Of a stretch of 5,680 nt of DNA, positions 1 through 5,680 are shown piece by piece. The notes beneath the pieces were generated by a model, which worked only from the letters and a program-made list of their open reading frames with translations, searched no databases and was not told the origin of the DNA. Positions within the stretch are counted from its first letter, which is position 1; every line of letters starts with the position of its first letter. Source of the DNA: Planctomycetaceae bacterium (GTDB lineage Bacteria > Planctomycetota > Planctomycetia > Planctomycetales > Planctomycetaceae). Position numbers and translations under genes: made by a program. The stretch covers positions 1 to 5,680 of the forward strand of contig JAJDEK010000561.1 in NCBI GenBank assembly GCA_029259875.1, in the 5' to 3' direction.

Positions 1-1648
1 CATGCAATTGCAGAACAACACTATCTTTAGAGGAGATGGAAAGTGGAGGCGAGTTAGCAGCTAGTTCACCTGTATCCATCAACCGAGTTCGAATATAGAG
101 ATGACTATCTGTGGAAGCATAGCTTCGAGCTGAGGGAAACAGATTATTATCTCTAAGGCGTTTGTTGAGTTTGTTGCCCACTGTTTCATTGGCCCGCGAA
201 ATTCTATCGTCCACTTCCTCATCAAAGCGAGGACGAACCCGATCACGAACTCGTTGAGCAGCAATTGCTTCTGCTTCACCTTTTAGTTGTGCTGTACGTC
301 GATAGGCCATCGAACGACCGAGGCCTGACAAAAGAGGAATTCCATCCAGTTTTGTACTAGCTCCTACGGTTGTGTTATTGGCATCAGCCTGTACCCAAGC
401 TGGTTGTGTTGAAAACAGATCGCCATCAAAGTTAATTTCTTTTCCACCCCAGAATTGATGATTTCCTGAAGTATAAATGACAGCTTGACTCGTTGTACCG
501 GAAGTCTCACTGTTTGTGACACCGTTCAATGTCAAATCGAAACGGAGCGTGGAATCACTTGGCTTGAAATCCACTCCTACTTCGCTCGTGGTTGCCTGAT
601 TTCCAGTAACATACGCTCCCAGAATGCAATCGACTACAGGACCCGTTTCACAAGTACTATCATTGATCAAACGGTTAATGAAATCTTCAGCGACCATTAC
701 TCGTAAGTTATAATTAAAGTAATTGTTCCGCAAAGCAGCAGTTAACGGCTGTAAGCCGCTTCCCAATTCTTTACGTAACTGAGCGTAAGTTTTACGCGCT
801 TCAAAGGCATTCTTGCTACTTTGAGAGCTTTCGTATTCTTCCAGGTTAGTCACCAGGACTTTCAACTGTGCTCGGATTTTGCTGATATCAATTTTGCTTG
901 TGCCTGCTTTAGATGCAGCTAAAAATGCCTTGACTGACTTTTCCAATCCCTTAAATTGTTCTCGATTAAAGAATTTTCGTTGTTCGACATCTTTTAATGC
1001 ACCACGCTCATTGAATTTAGCCTGTAGCGATTTCATGAGCTCTAGTAATTCCACTTCGGAATAATTGTTCTTTAACTCTTTTTGCAGTTCATTCAACTGC
1101 AAGTATTCAACCCAACCATTGCCATTTTGTAATGAGTCGAGGTATTTCTTTAGTGACTTGGTTACTGCTACTAATTCAGATTGCTTTGACTTCATTTGAG
1201 CAGCTTTGACGGCTCCCCAATCTTGTCCGAGCGTTTTGAGAACTGCATTGGCAACATCAACACGTCGTTGCAAACGGCTAGAGTATTCTGCTAAGGCAGC
1301 TTGACCTTTTGCCTCTTTAATTTTTGCTTGCAGCGCTGCTAATGTCTGTTTCTGTTGATCCAGAGTTAAATCTGATTCATACAATTTTCCCAGCAGATCA
1401 GAGACTTGCTGTTCCCATTGAACCCATTTGCCTTCCAGGTCTTCTAAGGACTCTCCTGATAGATCTTCAGGAACTTCGGCAGGCAAGATGCCTTGTAAAC
1501 CTACGTCCCCTTTTTGGGGCTTTGTTCCTTCGACAGCCATTGTGGTTGTCACAACCAACGCCAAGCTGGCGATACCTAAAACTGCTAAACTAACCATACC
1601 AAAATACTGTTGTTTGTTTCTGGAAGGTTTTGATTCCTTTAGAAGCAT
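1..1648 (-). CDS. Large secreted or membrane-anchored protein of unknown function (N-terminal 549 residues; 3' end beyond window)
   Basis: I read this frame codon by codon from ATG at 1648 down to base 2: 549 codons with no stop, so it is the true occupant of this region. Residues 1-16 are basic, 17-33 are hydrophobic, and TMA ending at residue 38 could be a signal peptidase site. This suggests an exported or anchored protein. Residues about 62-330 are rich in K, E, Q, L and A, and look helical or coiled-coil. Only two cysteines are visible, C333 and C341, a plausible disulfide. Residues about 345-450 are rich in T, S, N, G and V and look beta-structured. Residues about 451-505 are charged and helical again. 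The ATG at 1648 is preceded by GGAG at an 11-base spacing. An in-frame GTG at 1660 and Met18 are less likely starts, the latter because it would remove the basic part of the signal. The frame is open upstream to a TAA at 1730-1732. I recognise the style from planctomycete secreted hypothetical proteins, but I cannot name a family or function. It is divergent from the helicase gene. Confidence 0.9.
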   Translation of the reverse strand, partial: MLLKESKPSRNKQQYFGMVSLAVLGIASLALVVTTTMAVEGTKPQKGDVGLQGILPAEVPEDLSGESLEDLEGKWVQWEQQVSDLLGKLYESDLTLDQQKQTLAALQAKIKEAKGQAALAEYSSRLQRRVDVANAVLKTLGQDWGAVKAAQMKSKQSELVAVTKSLKKYLDSLQNGNGWVEYLQLNELQKELKNNYSEVELLELMKSLQAKFNERGALKDVEQRKFFNREQFKGLEKSVKAFLAASKAGTSKIDISKIRAQLKVLVTNLEEYESSQSSKNAFEARKTYAQLRKELGSGLQPLTAALRNNYFNYNLRVMVAEDFINRLINDSTCETGPVVDCILGAYVTGNQATTSEVGVDFKPSDSTLRFDLTLNGVTNSETSGTTSQAVIYTSGNHQFWGGKEINFDGDLFSTQPAWVQADANNTTVGASTKLDGIPLLSGLGRSMAYRRTAQLKGEAEAIAAQRVRDRVRPRFDEEVDDRISRANETVGNKLNKRLRDNNLFPSARSYASTDSHLYIRTRLMDTGELAANSPPLSISSKDSVVLQLH

Positions 1649-1780
1649 GTCTAATCGCACTCCATCGGCAAAGGGATTCGAAAAACGGCTGCCACCGTTT
1701 AAAAGAACACAGGACAGATTTGGCCCGTATTACAAATTAGTAGAGGTGGGGACTACCGTTGTAAAATAAATTATCGTCAT

Positions 1781-1809
1781 TTGTAGGCAGAGAGTATGTG
1801 TGAAATAAT
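1781..1809 (+). promoter_or_regulatory. Weak sigma-70-like promoter candidate in the intergenic region
   Basis: TTGTAG (1781-1786) and AATAAT (1804-1809) are separated by exactly 17 bases. The -10 element matches TATAAT at five of six positions; the -35 matches TTGACA at only three. Initiation would fall near 1816. No protein gene follows before the terminator-like hairpin at 1964-1998, so if real it would drive a short non-coding transcript. A/T-rich intergenic DNA often gives such matches by chance. Confidence 0.2.
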
Positions 1810-1815
1810 ACATAG

Positions 1816-1998
1816 CCACTACCATTCAACTATTAAAGCATTAAAATCTGCAAAACCCTGTCTATGGGCAGGTTCCGAATATGTTGTAACTTCCTTACAG
1901 AATGCTTCTTCATTTTTGAAAGGAGATCAGGGGTCGAATATTCTAGTCAAATAGCCCATTTCTCGGCATCGGCAATGTCGAAGGGCCGTCATTTTTTT
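1816..1998 (+). ncRNA. Candidate small RNA, about 180 nt, unknown family
   Basis: This is an inference from layout. A promoter-like pair ends at 1809 and a terminator-like hairpin with T7 ends at 1998. Two compact stem-loops lie between: CCTGTC/GGCAGG with loop TATG (1857-1872, one G-U pair), and TGTAA/TTACA with loop CTTCC (1885-1899). The G-U pairs in the first stem and in the terminator would be A-C mismatches in the opposite strand, which favours transcription of the plus strand. I saw no tmRNA, SRP RNA or RNase P hallmarks. A 6S-like RNA is not excluded, but I could not trace its long open hairpin. The 5' end is a guess. Confidence 0.2.
1964..1998 (+). terminator. Terminator-like hairpin plus T7 tract in the intergenic region
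   Basis: The outer stem CGGC (1964-1967) pairs with GCCG (1985-1988). The inner stem TCGGC (1969-1973) pairs with GTCGA (1977-1981) around loop AAT, with one G-U pair. Three bases (TCA) then precede seven T's at 1992-1998. This is a fair intrinsic terminator for plus-strand transcription, weakened by the internal loop and the short outer stem. It lies about 230 bases before the helicase start, so it cannot end any gene called here. It may end a small RNA or block read-through into the helicase promoter. Confidence 0.4.
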
Positions 1999-2099
1999 CG
2001 CAACATATCCAGGCACATCATATCGCCACTTCTGCGCAGTCTAGTGGACCCGCAAATATTGTGCAATCAACCAAAGCGACTTGTATTCACATCGCAAGC

Positions 2100-2130
2100 A
2101 AAACATACAAACGTTCACTTTGTGTGTTTT
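2100..2130. repeat. Inverted repeat, 12-bp A/T-rich stem with 7-base loop
   Basis: The arms AAAACATACAAA (2100-2111) and TTTGTGTGTTTT (2119-2130) pair over 12 positions with one U-G pair around loop CGTTCAC. The left arm begins in A's and the right arm ends in T's, followed by T and AATAATTAA, giving the shape of an A/T-rich terminator. The stem has only two G-C pairs, so it would be weak. It sits just upstream of the putative helicase promoter at 2151 and could insulate it or bind a protein. Confidence 0.45.
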
Positions 2131-2150
2131 TAATAATTAAGCCATTCGAT

Positions 2151-2179
2151 TTGGAATTTGCGAGCCCGCAACATACATT
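2151..2179 (+). promoter_or_regulatory. Probable sigma-70-type promoter of the helicase gene
   Basis: TTGGAA (2151-2156) and TACATT (2174-2179) are separated by 17 bases, each matching consensus at four of six positions. Initiation near 2186 would give a leader of about 43 bases before the TTG start at 2230. Within the spacer, TTGCG and CGCAA (2158-2171) form a perfect 5-base dyad around AGCC. A dyad there is well placed to act as an operator, but it is short and no known box is recognised, including LexA. Confidence 0.4.
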
Positions 2180-2216
2180 GGTAATTTCATCTGTTTGAAT
2201 TTAGCTCAACGTCACT

Positions 2217-2223
2217 AAAGGAA
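2217..2223 (+). promoter_or_regulatory. Ribosome binding site that fixes the helicase TTG start
   Basis: AAAGGAA lies with its AAGGA core seven bases before TTG at 2230. The frame has a stop at 2182-2184 and no ATG or GTG between that stop and 2230. The next in-frame methionine is residue 66, beyond the Walker A motif, so the TTG is the only start that preserves the helicase fold. Confidence 0.65.
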
Positions 2224-2229
2224 TTTCTC

Positions 2230-4494
2230 TTGGATTTTCAGCAGGCCCTGACCCCACCGCAGTTTGAAGCGGTCTCATATCACGAAGGTCCACTATTAGT
2301 ACTCGCCGGCCCAGGTTCTGGCAAAACGCGTGTGATAACACATCGCATTGCTTCATTGATTCATGCAGGAGTTTCTTCGCGTCAGATTTTAGGAATCACG
2401 TTCACTAATAAAGCATCAGATGAAATGGGTGAACGGGTTCGGAAATTGATCCCGAATTGTCGTGTGGAAATCTCTACCTTTCATAAATTCTGTGTTCGAA
2501 TCCTAAGGCGATATGGGAATGTGGTAGGACTCGATAGCAACTTTTCTATTTTCGATACGACTGATCAACAACAACTAATTCGTCACGTTCTGAACGAATT
2601 AGATATCGATACTGTTGCCTATAACCCATCGACGATTGCATCAATGATCAGTCGTGCGAAAAATGACCTGATTACAGCAGAACAATTTGTTGAAACTTAT
2701 CAGGAGTCGTTCGGCGATCATTTGCAGGCGGTTGCCGCACGTGTCTATCCGGTGTATCAGAGGTTATTGCTGGAATCAAATGCCGTTGATTTTGATGATT
2801 TACTATTACATGTAGCCAGTCTTTTAAAGGAGTCATCCGAATTACGGGCGAGCTTGGATGAGCGCTATCAATATATTCTTGTAGATGAGTATCAGGATAC
2901 GAATCTGGCACAATATCAAATTGTGATGGGGCTTTCTTTGAACACACGCAATCTTTGTGTGACCGGCGATCCCGATCAATCCATTTACGGCTGGCGCGGT
3001 GCAAAAATCGAAAACATTTTACAATTTGAGCGAGATTTTCCAGACTGTAAAACGATTCGATTAGAACAAAACTTTCGCAGTACAAAAGAAATTTTGCGAG
3101 TGGCCGACTGCTTGATTTCACATAATCAGAAACGTAAAGCCAAAGCCCTGTTTACTGAAAATGAAGAGGGCACACCAGTTGAGCTGCTCTGCTTCAATGA
3201 TGAACGGCACGAAGCTGATGAAGTTGCCTTGCGAATTCGTAAGGCCATCGATCAGGAAGACTTGGGTTACTCGGACTGCGCGATTTTCTACAGGGTGAAT
3301 TCGCTTTCGAGAGAACTCGAATTGGCTCTTGCTCGATATAAAATTCCTTATCAATTAGCAGGAAGTGTCGCCTTTTATGAACGGACAGAAGTCAAAGACC
3401 TGCTGTCATATCTAAAATTGATCAATAACCCGGATGATCGCGTCGCTTTTTCTCGGATTGTGAATAAACCATTACGAGGGATCGGTAAAGCAACGCAAAA
3501 TAAGCTGATTCGCTGGGCAGACGAGCGAGGGGTTCGTCTCTTAGAGGCAGCACATCAAGCTGCAGACTGCCCCACACTTTCCAAACGAGCCTCTGGTATG
3601 GTCGCTCGGTTTGCAAAGATGATTTCTGGTTTTTCGATGGCCGACTCTGGCTCAGTTGCGCATCTGATGGAAGCCATTATCGACAGTACGCGCTTGATCG
3701 ATAGTTGGAAAGAAAGCCCTGATGAAGAAGACCAGCAGCGAATTTCTAATGTCAATGAATTGCTTTCAACGGCGCGGAAATATGATGAAATTTTCGGAGA
3801 GGAAACGTCACTGGAAGGATTTCTGGAAGTTAGCACGCTGGCTAGTGCCACCGATCAGTTGGATGATTCGGCTGGTCGTGTGACTTTAATGACCCTGCAT
3901 GCAGCCAAAGGTCTGGAATACCCGGTCGTATTTATTATCGGGGTAGAACAAAACCTGATTCCCCATGAGCGCGTTCTACGTGAAGAGTTTCGAGACGGCC
4001 TAGAAGAGGAACGGCGGCTGTTTTTTGTAGGTATCACTCGAGCCGAACAACATCTTTATTTAACTCAAACACGAGAACGTTCGTTAAGAGGTCGCCCCTG
4101 GCGAACCATTACCAGTGATTTTCTGAAAGAAATTGATGTCGAAGTAAAAGACCAGACGGATAACATGTTCGATACAAAATCTCACTTTGATGAGTTTGTT
4201 GAGTTAGTCAAACGCGGTGAAGTCGATACTGAAGCATTGAAAGCGGCAACACCCACACGTCCGCTGCTGATGACTGGTGCGGATCTCTTGAAAGAAACAC
4301 CTGAAGCAGCTGATCTCCCACAGGGTTTCTCGATCGGAATGCGCGTACGGCATCCGCGGTATGGTGTTGGGACAGTCATGGCAATGAGTGGCTATGCCCG
4401 GAAGCGAACATTAAACGTCATTTTTGACAATGAGGAAGAAAGCCAGACTTTTATAGCCGCCCATTGTCCACTACAACCGTTGGGACTGCGCTAA
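2230..4494 (+). CDS. pcrA: ATP-dependent 3'-5' DNA helicase, UvrD/PcrA family (superfamily 1A)
   Basis: The 754-residue product is full length for the family. The motifs appear in order: Q motif near residues 8-15; Walker A AGPGSGKT with K32; motif Ia around 57-64; Walker B VDEYQDT with D219 and E220; motif III GDPDQSIYGWRGA from 246; motif IV LEQNFRS with R283; motif V from about 551 (TLHAAKGLE); and motif VI VGITRAEQ with arginine finger R604. The C-terminal segment about 702-750 (GMRVRHPRYGVGTV) matches the Tudor-like domain that in PcrA/UvrD contacts RNA polymerase. That tail separates it from Rep-like relatives. Family proteins use ATP to move along single-stranded DNA and unwind duplexes in nucleotide excision and mismatch repair, recombinase removal and clearing of replication-transcription conflicts. 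The start is TTG, supported by a good ribosome site and by lack of an upstream ATG. All catalytic residues are present. Naming it pcrA rather than uvrD is a convention choice. It is followed by xerD after 145 bases in the same direction. Confidence 0.97.
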   Translation: MDFQQALTPPQFEAVSYHEGPLLVLAGPGSGKTRVITHRIASLIHAGVSSRQILGITFTNKASDEMGERVRKLIPNCRVEISTFHKFCVRILRRYGNVVGLDSNFSIFDTTDQQQLIRHVLNELDIDTVAYNPSTIASMISRAKNDLITAEQFVETYQESFGDHLQAVAARVYPVYQRLLLESNAVDFDDLLLHVASLLKESSELRASLDERYQYILVDEYQDTNLAQYQIVMGLSLNTRNLCVTGDPDQSIYGWRGAKIENILQFERDFPDCKTIRLEQNFRSTKEILRVADCLISHNQKRKAKALFTENEEGTPVELLCFNDERHEADEVALRIRKAIDQEDLGYSDCAIFYRVNSLSRELELALARYKIPYQLAGSVAFYERTEVKDLLSYLKLINNPDDRVAFSRIVNKPLRGIGKATQNKLIRWADERGVRLLEAAHQAADCPTLSKRASGMVARFAKMISGFSMADSGSVAHLMEAIIDSTRLIDSWKESPDEEDQQRISNVNELLSTARKYDEIFGEETSLEGFLEVSTLASATDQLDDSAGRVTLMTLHAAKGLEYPVVFIIGVEQNLIPHERVLREEFRDGLEEERRLFFVGITRAEQHLYLTQTRERSLRGRPWRTITSDFLKEIDVEVKDQTDNMFDTKSHFDEFVELVKRGEVDTEALKAATPTRPLLMTGADLLKETPEAADLPQGFSIGMRVRHPRYGVGTVMAMSGYARKRTLNVIFDNEEESQTFIAAHCPLQPLGLR

Positions 4495-4598
4495 CTGGTT
4501 CCAATCTCAAGGCCATCTTCGTTTCACACCGATAATACCTACTGGCTTGAGTCCCACCGGTCTCTACTTGGGAGAGATAGCCATTCTACTTGAGTCAT

Positions 4599-4607
4599 TG
4601 TGATAAT
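4599..4607 (+). promoter_or_regulatory. Possible extended -10 element upstream of xerD
   Basis: TGTGATAAT fits the TGN-TATAAT extended -10 pattern, with GATAAT matching five of six positions. No good -35 hexamer sits 16-18 bases upstream. Initiation near 4613 would leave a leader of about 27 bases. The 145-base gap after the helicase lacks a hairpin followed by a T tract, so read-through from the helicase is an alternative or additional source of xerD mRNA. Confidence 0.3.
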
Positions 4608-4639
4608 CGATATGAGATAAGCAGCGAACAGGTCCTTGC

Positions 4640-5590
4640 ATGCCTCCACGTAAGAAACCACCTACTAAATCCAAATTTCAGGCCCGTAAAAATACCGACC
4701 CAAAGGTACTTTTGGAGCCTTATTTGAATTATCTGGAGGCAGAATGTGGAATGGCAATGAATACAATGTCTGCTTATCGGTCGGACATCGTTCAATTTCT
4801 GGACTGGTATTGTAGACAGAAATCACGACCGTTCAGTGAGGTGGATTTGAAATTTCTGTCCGGCTATTTAGAACATCTCAATAAACGCAAACTGGCAGCG
4901 ACAACGATTGCCCGTCACTTAGCATCGATCAAATTATTTTTTCGCTATTTGGTATTGGAAGGAATTTTGGCTGAAAGCGTTGCCGACTTGATCAACTCGC
5001 CCAAACTCTGGAAATACTTACCGAAAGTCCTCAGCCCTGAAAAAGTCAATGAGCTTCTGATGGCTCCCTGCAAAGGAGATCGCTATCCACTACGCGATCG
5101 TGCGATACTGGCAATGATGTATGCCACAGGTTGTCGTGTTACCGAGATTGTAAGTCTACCTTTAAGCGCTGTTAAACTTGAGGAAGGCTATGCACGGTGT
5201 ATCGGCAAGGGGAACAAAGAACGAATGGTTTCACTGAATCCCGTTGCAGTAGCCGCCATTGAAGCCTATCTGAAACATGAGCGGCCTCATATGATGAAAC
5301 GAAATCAGGCGGAACAAGCGCTCTTTCTCAACCGTGGAGGTAAACAGCTATCACGGATCATGGTCTGGAACATCGTCAAGAAAAATGCAGCCCGCATCGG
5401 TTGCAGTAAAGAAGTCAGCCCTCACACATTGCGACATAGTTTCGCCACACATATGATGGCCGGTGGTGCTGAAATTCGTGCCCTGCAGGAACTATTGGGA
5501 CACGCTAATATCCGTACTACTCAAATCTACACACACGTAGATCACAGCCGCCTGAAAGCCGTGCATCAGATGTATCATCCGCGGGGATAA
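4640..5590 (+). CDS. xerD: Site-specific tyrosine recombinase XerD
   Basis: The 316-residue protein has a SAM-like core-binding domain at about 23-108 and a tyrosine recombinase catalytic domain at about 130-310. All six expected active-site residues are visible: R166 (ATGCRVTEI), K190 (GKGNKER), H262 and R265 (PHTLRHSFATH), H288 (LLGHANIRTTQ) and nucleophile Y297 (IYTHVD). The ending RLKAVHQMYHPRG closely resembles the E. coli XerD tail, as does SPKLWKYLPKVLSP in the interdomain linker, which favours XerD over XerC or a phage integrase. Known role: cytoplasmic strand exchange at dif to resolve chromosome dimers, usually with XerC and activated by FtsK. Residues 1-22 form a basic, proline-containing extension; the total is a little longer than the 298-residue E. 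coli protein. ATG at 4640 is the first start after an in-frame stop at 4613-4615; the ribosome site is weak (AGG, seven bases upstream). No attachment repeats or phage genes flank it. Confidence 0.95.
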   Translation: MPPRKKPPTKSKFQARKNTDPKVLLEPYLNYLEAECGMAMNTMSAYRSDIVQFLDWYCRQKSRPFSEVDLKFLSGYLEHLNKRKLAATTIARHLASIKLFFRYLVLEGILAESVADLINSPKLWKYLPKVLSPEKVNELLMAPCKGDRYPLRDRAILAMMYATGCRVTEIVSLPLSAVKLEEGYARCIGKGNKERMVSLNPVAVAAIEAYLKHERPHMMKRNQAEQALFLNRGGKQLSRIMVWNIVKKNAARIGCSKEVSPHTLRHSFATHMMAGGAEIRALQELLGHANIRTTQIYTHVDHSRLKAVHQMYHPRG

Positions 5591-5615
5591 AGAGATCGCT
5601 CGTCGTCGGCTTCGA

Positions 5616-5680
5616 TTAAAACTCCTCCATTATCAGTTTGCCATCAGCGCGATTGCCCAATTGTTCAAACAATGCCGCAT
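5616..5680 (-). CDS. C-terminal end of a protein with a degenerate EF-hand-like tail (partial, 5' end beyond window)
   Basis: On the minus strand, 20 open codons run from the right edge to a TAA at 5618-5616, reading AALFEQLGNRADGKLIMEEF. The spacing matches an EF-hand: a hydrophobic helix, then loop positions D5, G6, L8 and E12 followed by F. The usual acidic or polar ligands at loop positions 1 and 3 are G and R, so calcium binding by this copy is doubtful. EF-hand proteins ending in this manner are common in Planctomycetes (established knowledge, from memory). The gene is convergent with xerD, with 25 bases between the two stop codons and no clear terminator there. With only 20 residues the coding call itself is moderate; the other two minus frames are closed by stops. 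Confidence 0.5.
   Translation of the reverse strand, partial: AALFEQLGNRADGKLIMEEF

Larger units (their letters stand above)
1649..2229. other. Divergent intergenic region, structured, no convincing protein gene
   Basis: About 580 bases separate the minus-strand secreted-protein gene from the plus-strand helicase. The only sizeable reading frame (1864-2133, plus) has no ribosome site, an unnatural composition rich in F, S, C, H and R, and is crossed by a terminator-like hairpin, so I do not call it. The region contains small perfect or near-perfect inverted repeats at 1857-1872, 1885-1899, 1964-1988, 2026-2047 (CCACT and AGTGG arms) and 2100-2130. GAATATTC at 1936-1943 is an 8-base palindrome. 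For the minus-strand gene, the only promoter-like pair I found is TTTACA (1765-1760) and TACTAA (1742-1737), 17 bases apart. The -10 match is poor, so I do not list it separately. The region may carry an unannotated RNA or be decayed sequence. Confidence 0.7.

Noticed and set aside
485..1769. Several plus-strand open frames (485-706, 879-1064, 1324-1593, 1428-1769) and a minus-strand frame at 79-279
   Set aside because: All lie wholly or largely over the continuous 549-codon minus-strand frame, have no ribosome sites of note and have unnatural compositions. They are shadows of that gene.
1871..1880. GGTTCCGAAT resembling a tRNA or tmRNA T-loop
   Set aside because: It does not fit the GTTCRA T-loop pattern, and no acceptor stem, anticodon arm or D-arm can be drawn around it.
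1864..2133. 89-codon plus-strand frame in the intergenic region
   Set aside because: No ribosome site, composition rich in F, S, C, H and R with no domain pattern, and it is crossed by the hairpin and T7 tract at 1964-1998. Its ATG also lies in the loop of the hairpin at 1857-1872.
2672..4379. Minus-strand open frames opposite the helicase
   Set aside because: They are antisense to a gene with every helicase motif intact, and their products look random.
4480..4504. Hairpin TTGGGACT/GGTTCCAA spanning the helicase stop codon, considered as a terminator
   Set aside because: Eight pairs include two G-U pairs, and no T tract follows. It may slow polymerase but is not an intrinsic terminator.
4640..5590. 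Tyrosine recombinase as a phage or integron integrase marking a mobile element
   Set aside because: The tail and linker match housekeeping XerD. No attachment repeats, tRNA target, attC-like sites or phage genes are visible.
5591..5615. GATCG and CGATT around the xerD to right-edge gene gap as a bidirectional terminator
   Set aside because: Only five pairs with a long loop, and only a short A or T run nearby; not enough to call.

Overview
The window reads as ordinary chromosomal DNA from a bacterium, most likely a planctomycete. That lineage call is an inference. It rests on a large secreted protein of a style I associate with Planctomycetes, an EF-hand-like protein tail at the right edge, and weak Shine-Dalgarno use at some starts. 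Base composition looks moderate, roughly mid-40s percent GC by eye. I see no phage genes, insertion sequence, CRISPR array, tRNA or rRNA.

Layout. Positions 1-1648 are filled by one long minus-strand reading frame that runs off the left edge. Its first 549 residues are visible: an export signal or membrane anchor, a long helical segment, a pair of cysteines and a beta-rich segment. Its function is unknown. Positions 1649-2229 form a roughly 580-base divergent intergenic region without a convincing protein gene. It holds several inverted repeats, a terminator-like hairpin followed by seven T's on the plus strand, and a possible small-RNA unit. Positions 2230-4494 encode a complete UvrD/PcrA-type superfamily 1A DNA helicase starting at TTG. 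After a 145-base gap, 4640-5590 encode a complete XerD-type tyrosine recombinase. At the right edge, 5616-5680 hold the last 20 codons and stop of a convergent minus-strand gene whose end resembles a degenerate EF-hand.

How the genes relate. The helicase and recombinase lie in the same orientation and both act in chromosome maintenance. PcrA/UvrD unwinds DNA in repair and clears replication or transcription conflicts. XerD resolves chromosome dimers at dif, with XerC in most bacteria. They could share a transcript, but the gap has its own extended -10-like element, so separate transcription of xerD is also possible. The two minus-strand flanking genes are separate units.

The most unusual parts are the structured intergenic region and the uncharacterised secreted protein. 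I do not see strong evidence for a wholly new system.
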